Notes under the pieces: generated by a model
What the model was told of the DNA's origin: nothing
What the model saw: only the letters and a program-made list of their open reading frames with translations
Database searches by the model: none
Assembly (NCBI GenBank): GCA_001507425.1
Contig: LMAJ01000013.1
Span: 116,316-180,315 of the forward strand
From: Flavobacteriaceae bacterium CRH
Lineage (GTDB): Bacteria; Bacteroidota; Bacteroidia; Flavobacteriales; Flavobacteriaceae
Direction: 5' to 3'
Length of the DNA: 64,000 nucleotides
Part shown: in pieces, positions 25,579-33,748 of the stretch
Layout of the letters: every line of letters starts with the position of its first letter
How positions within the stretch are numbered: position 1 is the stretch's first letter
Made by a program: the position numbers and the translations under genes

Positions 25579-26637
25579 TTGTACCCAAATTTCAAAATTT
25601 TATCAAAAGAAGCCAAAGCTGATTTAAAATCAAGAATTGCAGAAAGCATTGCATTCGAAAAACAACGTGCGAGACGAAAAAAGCTTCGTACAATATCCTG
25701 GAGTGTAGCCGCAGTGTTTTGTGTCTTCTTAGGGCTTGTTGTTACTTTTAAGCAAGAACCACAGAAAATTACAATTAGCACAATCGAGCAATTTGCTAAC
25801 AGCACAAAAACCACTGGCGCTTTTGAAAAAAGCAATCAGGTAAAATTGGTATTGTCAAATCAGGAAACCGTTGCCGTTGCTGATAGTACAACTATTGCCT
25901 ATAATACATTAGGAAATAAAATTAGCGTTAACAATAAGCAGATTGATCAAAAAAATGCTCTTGAAACACAGTTCAATACCGTGTTAGTTCCCTACGGAAA
26001 AAGAGCGCACCTTAGTTTGGCAGACGGAACATTAGTATGGTTAAATTCAGGCTCAAAATTAATTTATCCAACGGCTTTTAATACCCAAAGCAGAGAAGTA
26101 TTCCTGGAAGGCGAAGGTGTTTTTGATGTGGCTCACAATGCAGCAAAACCATTTTTTGTAAGAGCAGCCAACAATTATAGTGTACGCGTATTAGGAACAT
26201 TGTTTAATGTGAGCTGTTATACCGGCGATGCTAAAGTTTCTACAGCATTACTAAGAGGTAAAGTAAGAGTTGCGTACGCTAAAAAAGGATTTTTTGGAAA
26301 CGATACCATTCAAACGGTTCTAAATCCGGGAATGATTGCAGCTTTAGACTTAAAAAAACAAACCATACAAACTTCAAAACAGGATGTTGAGCCATTATTT
26401 TCCTGGACTAAAGGGTATTATGAGTTTTCTCAACAAAAACTGCCATTGGTTCTGGATAAATTAACCAGATATTATAATGTCACTTTTGTGATAAATGGAG
26501 AAGTAAATCAAAAAGAAACATATTCAGGCGCATTTAAACTTAATGATGATCTCGAAAAAGTTATAAAAACATTAGAAGCAACAATTGGCCTTGAGTTAGA
26601 CTACGATGCAAAGACCAGAAAAATAACTATTAACTAA
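25579..26637 (+). CDS. FecR-family anti-sigma factor, second copy, TTG start
   Basis: 352 residues from TTG at 25579. In frame, a stop lies five codons upstream and no ATG or GTG lies between it and the TTG, and the next methionine is deep in the protein, so the TTG start is well supported. Only about 37 residues precede the transmembrane helix (about 38-57, WSVAAVFCVFLGLVVTF), roughly half the cytoplasmic part of the first FecR. FecR domain about 135-235 (GKRAHLSLADGTLVWLNSGS, GEGVFDVAHN), DUF4974-like domain about 275-352. Expected to restrain the sigma factor at 24948. The short N-terminus is odd. Confidence 0.88.
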   Translation: MYPNFKILSKEAKADLKSRIAESIAFEKQRARRKKLRTISWSVAAVFCVFLGLVVTFKQEPQKITISTIEQFANSTKTTGAFEKSNQVKLVLSNQETVAVADSTTIAYNTLGNKISVNNKQIDQKNALETQFNTVLVPYGKRAHLSLADGTLVWLNSGSKLIYPTAFNTQSREVFLEGEGVFDVAHNAAKPFFVRAANNYSVRVLGTLFNVSCYTGDAKVSTALLRGKVRVAYAKKGFFGNDTIQTVLNPGMIAALDLKKQTIQTSKQDVEPLFSWTKGYYEFSQQKLPLVLDKLTRYYNVTFVINGEVNQKETYSGAFKLNDDLEKVIKTLEATIGLELDYDAKTRKITIN

Positions 26638-26711
26638 AATTACCAATAAACTAAAATTATGTTGCCTATGAAGAGATGAAAATTTGAATAACACTATCTA
26701 AAAAACTAACC

Positions 26712-26800
26712 AAAAAAAAACCAAAAGATGCTCTAACATCTCTTGGCTTATGTAAAATTTTAATTGCAGTTGCAATTAGTCATATAACAAAACAAAATTA
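26712..26800 (-). ncRNA. Candidate antisense sRNA over the susC leader (locus 2)
   Basis: On the minus strand TAATTTTG (26793-26800) is a perfect -7 box; transcription would start near 26786 and reach a hairpin at 26721-26746 followed by nine T (26712-26720). The 10-bp stem pairs completely as minus-strand RNA with one G-U, while the plus-strand RNA has an A-C mismatch at that position, exactly as at locus 1. The predicted RNA is about 75 nt. No clear -33 box was found. The -7 box overlaps the first base of the susC start codon. Confidence 0.45.
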
Positions 26801-29800
26801 TGAATAAAAATCATGATATAGGCTTTCTATTGCCTAAAAAAATCATCAACCTTACTTTTATTTTATTTATGAGAGTATTCATTTTAGTTCTGTACTTAGG
26901 ATTAACCAGTATCTACGCCAATGTAGCGAAAGCACAAAATGAAATCTCGGTGAAGGTTCAGGGTGTTTCGCTGCAAACACTTTTTTCTACCATTCAGCAA
27001 AAAAGTGATTATGTGTTTTTTTATAATGATGATTTAATGTCGTCTACTAAAAAGATAAACGTAAATCAGTACGGAACAGTTGAGCAAATTTTGAACGTTG
27101 CTTTGGCTAACACAGGACTGACTTACAATATCATAGATAAACAAGTTGTTATAAAAAAAGCAAAAAAGGTTCAACAGAATCCATACGATCTTAACGGAAT
27201 TGTTACCGATAAAACTGGAAATCCATTAATTGGAGTAAATGTAATCCTGAAAAGCAATCAAAGTAACTGGGATATCACCCGTGAAAAAGGAGAATTCAGA
27301 ATAAGAGTAGTCGCTACAGACTCTTTGCGTTTTGACTATCTGGGATATAAATCGAAAACAATTGCGGTTAATAACCAAAAATTCATAAAAGTAATATTAA
27401 CGCAGGACGTAATGGAACTGACAGGTGTACAGGTTGTAGCCTCAAATGGTTATGCTGATATTCCTAAAGAAAGAGTAACAGGTTCTTTTGAAGTTATGGG
27501 TGCGAAAGAACTTGCTGAAGTTCCAACGGTAGATATTCCATCGCGAATTGAAGGAAAAATGGCCGGCGTAAAAGTAGATCCAAGAACAGGTACTATTTCT
27601 GTTAGGGGAACCAATAGCTACACTGGTAGTGGCAGACCCTTAATTGTTATTGATGGTTTTCCACAGTCTCAGGATGATTTTAGCTTTAGCAGAAGAGGAG
27701 TTTCAGGAGCTTCCATTTTAAGTTACCTAAATCCGGATGATGTAGAGAGTATTACAGTTTTAAAAGATGCTGCGGCAGCTTCTATCTGGGGATCCCGTGC
27801 TGCCGATGGAGTAATTGTGGTAATTACCAAAAAAGGAAAAAGAGGCGAGCCGGCAATAAATTTTAATACCTCAACTACAATAGGTGAGAAAATGGATTTA
27901 GGGAAATTACGCGTAATGAATACAGCTCAATATATTGATTACGAGAAGGATCTTGTTAATGGTGGTTTTGTCGTAGATAATATTAGCAACTGGCAGGCAA
28001 AAAATCCTAGTGCTGCTCAGGAAATCATGTTTCAACAGAAAAGAGGCACTATTTCTATGGCAGAAAGAGATCAGTTATTAGATAAATTAGGGCAAAATGA
28101 CAATCTTGATCAAATTAGCAGATACTTATTAAGAAATTCGGCAACCAGACAATATAATTTATCTGTAAGCGGCGGAAGTGATAAAAGTACGTATTACTTG
28201 TCATTAGGACTTAATAAGGATGAAGCTGCAATGAGAGGCAACGAATCTCAATTCTACAATGTGACGTTGAATAATTCCTTTCAGCTTAAAAGTTTTTTAA
28301 AATTAAATACAGGAATAAATTACGTTTCTTCAAGTTTTCAAACCAATACCACGGTTAACGAAGCATTATCAAACGTATCAAATTTTGCGTTACGTCCTTA
28401 TGATATGATTGCAGACGAAAACGGAAACGGTATTGACCGTTATATTATTTTTAGGCCGGAAGTAGCAAAAGGATTTGAAGCAAAAGGATATTTGCCCTGG
28501 ACTTATAATTATTTAGATGAATTAAATTATTCTGATGTTATAACAAAAGGAGCCAACATAAGATTGAATGCCAGTTTAACAGCGACAGTAAATAGCTGGT
28601 TAAATTTTGAAGCTTCAGGAATGTATACTTCTATTGGAAACAAAACCAAGTCCCTGAGTGAAAAAGATAGCTACTTCGTAAGAAACATGATCAATGAAGC
28701 AACTTCTGTAAACACAGCCGGAAAATTAGTTTATGGCGTACCTGTAGGATCTTATTTGTACAATACAACTTCTTCTAATGAATCCCAAAGTATGCGTTTT
28801 CAAATGAATATCAATAAGAATTTTAATCAAAATAATGCCCTGCACTTTTTAGCAGGTTCAGAAGTTAGAGAAGAACGCAGAGAAGGATCAAGCCAAAGAT
28901 ATTACGGTTATAATGAAGACACCAATTCAGGACAATCTATAAATCCAACGGTTTATTATACCACTATTTACGGGTGGCAGAATATTATCGGTACTTCTGA
29001 TAACAGCATCAGTAAATTTAGAGACCGTTATTTATCTTACTACGGATTAGGTTCTTATGACTTTATGAATAAGTACCATGTGTCAGGAAGTGTACGTTTT
29101 GATGATTATAATTTACTTGGGGCTTCCAGAAAGAACAGAGCATTACCATTATGGTCCGTAGGTGGTAAATGGGATATTAATAAAGAGTTTTTCTTAAAAG
29201 AAGTAAGCTGGTTAAATAATTTATCTGCCAGAGTTACTTACGGTAAAGCAGGAAGTACTCCTCCTGGTGGTTTTGGAAGCCAAAGTGCTTTAATTTCTGT
29301 TGGTTCTGTTGATTTTAATACACAATTGCCAACAGCTTCTATTTCATTACCGGAAAATCCTGAGATTAAATGGGAAACAACAAAGACACTTAATTTTGGT
29401 TTGGATTTTGCCGTTTTTAATAACCGACTTCGCGGAGGAGCTGATTTGTATTATAAAAAATCCAATGATATTTTAACAAGTCTGCCTTATAATCCAACCT
29501 ATGGATGGTCGTATTTAACCTATAATACAGCCTCGCTAAAAGGTCATGGGGTCGATTTAAATATTGCCGGAACAATTATAAACTCAGGTTTTAAATGGAA
29601 CAGTAGTGTAACTTTTGCGTATAACACAAACGAAGTAACTGATTCTCGTTTTAAAGCTACAACTACAAATCAATATTTAACTGGAATAACAACAGAAGGT
29701 AATCCAATTGGATATTTATATGCTTACAATTGGGCAGGTTTAGATGCCAACGGGCAATCTACTGTTTATAAAAAAGATGGCACAGTTGTAAATGCATCTC

Positions 29801-30360
29801 AAGGTATTGCAACGATTGATAAAGACGATTTAAAATATATGGGAACCACTGTTGCACCTTATTTTGGCGGGTTCATGAATGATTTCTCGTATAAGAATTT
29901 CAGGCTTGGTGTTCAGATGACTTATTATGCAGGTCACGTATTTAGAAATACGGTTTTACAAAATTATCCATCTTATTCAGGAGTACAGTATGGCGCAGTC
30001 GCAAAAGACGAAATGATTGCTGATCGCTGGAGACAAGCCGGTGACGAAGCGATTACCAATGTTCCCGGATTAGCGAATATTAGTTATAACAGTCTGAATC
30101 GTTTTCAAAATGCAGATATAAATGTTTTGCCCGCAGATAATCTTCGTTTACAGCAAATTTCATTGGGTTATAATGTTCCGTCAGAATGGTTAGCAAAAAC
30201 GTTTATAAAGTCATTGAGTTTCAATTTTGCAGCGAGAAACTTAGGAGTATTATGGGTTAAAAATGATTTAGATATTGATCCTCAGTATTTATCTAACAAT
30301 AACTACAATACGCTCGCGCCTCAACGTAATTATACTTTACAATTTAATTGTAGTTTTTAA
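26800..30360 (+). CDS. SusC-like TonB-dependent receptor with STN domain, peptide-type locus
   Basis: 1186 residues. The N-terminus MNKNHDIGFLLPKK precedes a hydrophobic segment ending NVAKAQ; an alternative ATG at 26869 would also give a signal peptide. STN domain at about 47-120 (ISVKVQGVSLQTLFSTIQQK), carboxypeptidase-regulatory-like domain about 130-210, plug with TVLKDAAAASIWGSRAADGV, then the barrel. Downstream are SusD-like, thioredoxin-like and two peptidase genes, so peptide or peptide-containing ligands are likely. The STN domain should signal to the FecR/sigma pair just upstream. Confidence 0.93.
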   Translation: MNKNHDIGFLLPKKIINLTFILFMRVFILVLYLGLTSIYANVAKAQNEISVKVQGVSLQTLFSTIQQKSDYVFFYNDDLMSSTKKINVNQYGTVEQILNVALANTGLTYNIIDKQVVIKKAKKVQQNPYDLNGIVTDKTGNPLIGVNVILKSNQSNWDITREKGEFRIRVVATDSLRFDYLGYKSKTIAVNNQKFIKVILTQDVMELTGVQVVASNGYADIPKERVTGSFEVMGAKELAEVPTVDIPSRIEGKMAGVKVDPRTGTISVRGTNSYTGSGRPLIVIDGFPQSQDDFSFSRRGVSGASILSYLNPDDVESITVLKDAAAASIWGSRAADGVIVVITKKGKRGEPAINFNTSTTIGEKMDLGKLRVMNTAQYIDYEKDLVNGGFVVDNISNWQAKNPSAAQEIMFQQKRGTISMAERDQLLDKLGQNDNLDQISRYLLRNSATRQYNLSVSGGSDKSTYYLSLGLNKDEAAMRGNESQFYNVTLNNSFQLKSFLKLNTGINYVSSSFQTNTTVNEALSNVSNFALRPYDMIADENGNGIDRYIIFRPEVAKGFEAKGYLPWTYNYLDELNYSDVITKGANIRLNASLTATVNSWLNFEASGMYTSIGNKTKSLSEKDSYFVRNMINEATSVNTAGKLVYGVPVGSYLYNTTSSNESQSMRFQMNINKNFNQNNALHFLAGSEVREERREGSSQRYYGYNEDTNSGQSINPTVYYTTIYGWQNIIGTSDNSISKFRDRYLSYYGLGSYDFMNKYHVSGSVRFDDYNLLGASRKNRALPLWSVGGKWDINKEFFLKEVSWLNNLSARVTYGKAGSTPPGGFGSQSALISVGSVDFNTQLPTASISLPENPEIKWETTKTLNFGLDFAVFNNRLRGGADLYYKKSNDILTSLPYNPTYGWSYLTYNTASLKGHGVDLNIAGTIINSGFKWNSSVTFAYNTNEVTDSRFKATTTNQYLTGITTEGNPIGYLYAYNWAGLDANGQSTVYKKDGTVVNASQGIATIDKDDLKYMGTTVAPYFGGFMNDFSYKNFRLGVQMTYYAGHVFRNTVLQNYPSYSGVQYGAVAKDEMIADRWRQAGDEAITNVPGLANISYNSLNRFQNADINVLPADNLRLQQISLGYNVPSEWLAKTFIKSLSFNFAARNLGVLWVKNDLDIDPQYLSNNNYNTLAPQRNYTLQFNCSF

Positions 30361-30378
30361 TTTTAAAAATAGACTTTT

Positions 30379-31734
30379 ATGAAATTACTAAAATCCACAC
30401 TATATATATTGCTGCCAATACTTTTACTGAACTCTTGTAGAGATTATGTTGAAGTAGAACCGGTTGGGAACAACAGAGTTTTAAAATACACCTCTGATTA
30501 CAGAGGTTTGGCAAATAACTATACAGATATGACATCTGCTGGCGGTATTCATTTGCTTGCCAGTGCAGATGTTGAATTTCCAACAACTTATCAAACAGGT
30601 GTTTCAACCATTTGGGGAAACAGCTATACCTGGCAGGAAAAAATTTATGATCCGTCTCAGGGTGATTCAGATTGGAATGGTTTGTACAAAGCCATTTATT
30701 ACAGCAATGTTATCCTCGATGGCGTAATGAGCAGCGAAGGCGGATCAGATGCCGATAAAAAAGAAATTTATGCCGAAGCTTTTGTACACAGGGCTTTTGC
30801 CTATTTGCAATTGGTAAACGTTTACGGGCCACAATTTGATCCGGCTTCTGCCAATTCAGAAAAAGCGGTTCCTTTATTACTAAAACCGGAGTTATTTTCT
30901 TCTTTAGACAGAAGTACGGTCGGACAAGTTTACGATCAGATTATTTCTGATTTGCAAAGTGCCTTAGCCAATGACATTCAGGATACGCCTCCGTTTAATG
31001 TATTGCCATCTAAACGAGCAGTTTACGCTTTGTTAGCAAGAACATATTTGTATATGGGATCTTACCAGCTAAGTCTTGACAATGCAGAAAAAGCATTAAA
31101 TATGCAAAACACTTTAATCGATTTAAAAACATTTGCATCTGGCTACAGTTATCCGGTATTAATTCAGAATCCGGAAGTTATATTTTCTAAAACATTATTA
31201 CTTGCTTATAATGGAGCTCCTTTGTCTCCGGAACTTTTAAATAGTTTTGAAAGTAATGACCTTCGTTACAATTATTACACAGCGCCCGGCACAAGTTATT
31301 ATCCAACGTATACAGGTAGAGGATTTGGTATTAATTTCTACAGTTATACTAATGGAATTAATGTTGGAGTATCGGTTCCGGAAATGTATTTGATTGCTGC
31401 AGAATGTTATGCGAGATTGGGACAGCCGGAAAAAGCCGTTGAAAATCTCAATATTTTAAGAGCAAAACGATATAAAGCCGCAACAGCTTACGAAGTAGCA
31501 GCGACAACAAATTCAGAAGCTTTGAATCTGGCATTGGTTGAGAGACAAAAAGAACTTATTGGAAGAGGATTTCGCTGGTTCGATCAAAGACGATTAAATC
31601 TTGATCCGGCATTTCAAAAAACGTACACAAGAGTTTTTAAAACGGCTACCTATACTTTAGAGCCTAATAGCGCGGGATATGTATTTCCAATTAATCAAAA
31701 TTATATTGATTTAAACCCGGAACTGGGTAAATAA
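30379..31734 (+). CDS. SusD/RagB-like lipoprotein, peptide-type locus
   Basis: 451 residues, lipobox LNSC with cysteine 20. SusD pattern: AEAFVHRAFAYLQLVNVYGP, EMYLIAAECYARLGQPEKAV and ERQKELIGRGFRWFDQRRL. It lies 18 bp after the SusC gene, forming its partner, and 11 bp before the thioredoxin-like gene. Related to the SusD at 6358 in size and C-terminal motif, consistent with parallel loci for different ligands. Confidence 0.92.
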   Translation: MKLLKSTLYILLPILLLNSCRDYVEVEPVGNNRVLKYTSDYRGLANNYTDMTSAGGIHLLASADVEFPTTYQTGVSTIWGNSYTWQEKIYDPSQGDSDWNGLYKAIYYSNVILDGVMSSEGGSDADKKEIYAEAFVHRAFAYLQLVNVYGPQFDPASANSEKAVPLLLKPELFSSLDRSTVGQVYDQIISDLQSALANDIQDTPPFNVLPSKRAVYALLARTYLYMGSYQLSLDNAEKALNMQNTLIDLKTFASGYSYPVLIQNPEVIFSKTLLLAYNGAPLSPELLNSFESNDLRYNYYTAPGTSYYPTYTGRGFGINFYSYTNGINVGVSVPEMYLIAAECYARLGQPEKAVENLNILRAKRYKAATAYEVAATTNSEALNLALVERQKELIGRGFRWFDQRRLNLDPAFQKTYTRVFKTATYTLEPNSAGYVFPINQNYIDLNPELGK

Positions 31735-31745
31735 AAAACAACAAC

Positions 31746-33725
31746 ATGTTACAAAAAATAAAAAATATCAAATTTTTGGTATTGGCTTTTTACGCCTTTA
31801 CCTTAAACGTTACGAGTCAGGAAACGAAGCAAAGATTAACGGGAATGGTTGATGTGCCAATCCCGGGAGCAACTTTAAATATGACGTATGATGCCAAAGG
31901 CGGACCGCTTGAAAACATTAAAGAAATTAATGGTTATGCCTACGTTTTTAATGATTACAGATGGGAAGTTGAAGATCTAAAAATGAAGAAAAATGGCGCT
32001 GTCTGGAATGCAGATTTCACGGTTCCAAAAAACTGCGGTTTTATGGCTTTCAAATTTTATGGCAATACAGATAACGGTCTTGTTACAGATACAGGACAAG
32101 ATACCGGATACATGTTGGTTGTTTTTAAAGAACCAAAAGTAAAAATGCCGGGAGCAGATTTAGCCTGGGCAACTTTTAGGAATAAAGATTTCAACAGTCA
32201 GTTTAGCAGCTATTTTAAAGATTTTACAATTGGTGGAGATGCTACAGAATATTGGTTAAAAAAAGAAGTAGCAGATCATGGTCAAAATTTTCCAAAATTT
32301 ATTGATACTTATATTAAAATATTAAAGGTTCAGAAACCGGAAAAATTTGATGAATTAGGACATCGTTTTTTGGGAGATTTTGTAAAGAAAATGAACGGTC
32401 AGCCCGAAGAAGTTTATGTAAAAGTGCACAATTTGTATTTATACGAACTTAAGGATAAAGTAAAAGGAGATTCTCTTGAAGCAGTGATTCAAAAACAGTT
32501 TCCAAAAGGAGCATTTATGCGCTTTAAAGCCTACCAAAAAATTGCTCCAATTGCTGATGCTGCGGAAAGAAACAAAGTTATTAATCAATTTTTAGTAGAT
32601 TTTCCGAACAATTCAGAAGTGCCGGATTCTCAAAAGTATTTATACGATAATATTGTAAAAATGCAATTTGGGTATTACTTCGAAAGCAAAGATTACAAGA
32701 CTATTTTGGCTATGATTCCAAACATGAATTTTGCTAACCTGAACGACGCTTACCACCAGAATATCTCGAAAGCACTCTATATTAAATCTGTAGAGCCTGA
32801 AGTTATAGAAACTATGGCCGTGCCGATAATAAAACAAATGCAGCAAAAAGTAAACGACTTATCATACATGCAGGGCATTTACTGGTCACCAAATCAAGCC
32901 ACAGAGAATGCGAAAACACAGCTTAATACAGAGTTAGTAATCCAGATTCGTATGTACGATATTTTGAAAAAGTATAAAGAAGTTTTAGAAACTTTTGAAT
33001 TACTGCCGTTTCAAAAACGTTATGAAAAAGCAAGTGTAAATGACATTCACGTACGAGCTTTAGAAGCTCTGAACAAGCCAATTATCGAGGTTTTAAAAAA
33101 TGCAGCAAAAGCAAATACTTTATCTGAAGGCTTAACGGCTAAATTAAAAGAAGCCTATTTAAAAGAAGGAAAAAAAGAAATAGATTTTCCGGTTTATTTA
33201 GAAAAGTTGAAGAAAGAAAATAATTCTGAAGAAAAAATTGCTTTAATGGCTCCGGTAAAAGCTCCGGCAATTAATGTACTAACGTCAGACGGAAAGCCAA
33301 AACAATTAGCCTTAGATAACGGAAAAATTATCGTAATCGATTTTTGGGCAACATGGTGCGGACCTTGCAAAAAGGCATTTCCCGCTATGCAGCAATTGGT
33401 TACCAATTTTAAAGAAGACAAACAAGTTGAGTTTTACTTTATAAGCACTCAGGAAAATAAAGAAGGATATAAAAAAGAAGCTTTGGCCTATTTAAAAGAA
33501 AAAGGATTAAAACTTGATACCTATTTTGATTTAGTTAAAAAAAGCGGAGGAACTAATAATGAATCATTTGCAAAATATGCAGCCATTTTTAAATCAAGTG
33601 GAATTCCTAGAAAAGTAGTAATTAAAAACGGTCAAATTCGTTTTACCTCTGAAGGATATTCTGGAAATCCGGGTCAGCTAGTAGATGAACTTACGAACGT
33701 TATTAATGCTTTGAAGCAAGAATAA
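31746..33725 (+). CDS. Secreted TlpA-like thioredoxin-fold protein
   Basis: 659 residues with signal peptide ending near NVTSQ. The N-terminal two thirds have no clear family beyond a helical repeat-like region. The C-terminal 150 residues are a TlpA/ResA-type redoxin domain with active site WCGPC (C538, C541) preceded by IIVIDFWATW. Such proteins reduce periplasmic disulfides. Sitting in an operon with SusCD, S9 and M16 peptidases, it may open disulfide-bonded peptides before cleavage. That role is inferred. Confidence 0.85.
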   Translation: MLQKIKNIKFLVLAFYAFTLNVTSQETKQRLTGMVDVPIPGATLNMTYDAKGGPLENIKEINGYAYVFNDYRWEVEDLKMKKNGAVWNADFTVPKNCGFMAFKFYGNTDNGLVTDTGQDTGYMLVVFKEPKVKMPGADLAWATFRNKDFNSQFSSYFKDFTIGGDATEYWLKKEVADHGQNFPKFIDTYIKILKVQKPEKFDELGHRFLGDFVKKMNGQPEEVYVKVHNLYLYELKDKVKGDSLEAVIQKQFPKGAFMRFKAYQKIAPIADAAERNKVINQFLVDFPNNSEVPDSQKYLYDNIVKMQFGYYFESKDYKTILAMIPNMNFANLNDAYHQNISKALYIKSVEPEVIETMAVPIIKQMQQKVNDLSYMQGIYWSPNQATENAKTQLNTELVIQIRMYDILKKYKEVLETFELLPFQKRYEKASVNDIHVRALEALNKPIIEVLKNAAKANTLSEGLTAKLKEAYLKEGKKEIDFPVYLEKLKKENNSEEKIALMAPVKAPAINVLTSDGKPKQLALDNGKIIVIDFWATWCGPCKKAFPAMQQLVTNFKEDKQVEFYFISTQENKEGYKKEALAYLKEKGLKLDTYFDLVKKSGGTNNESFAKYAAIFKSSGIPRKVVIKNGQIRFTSEGYSGNPGQLVDELTNVINALKQE

Positions 33726-33748
33726 GACATTTTCAAAAACAATAAGTT

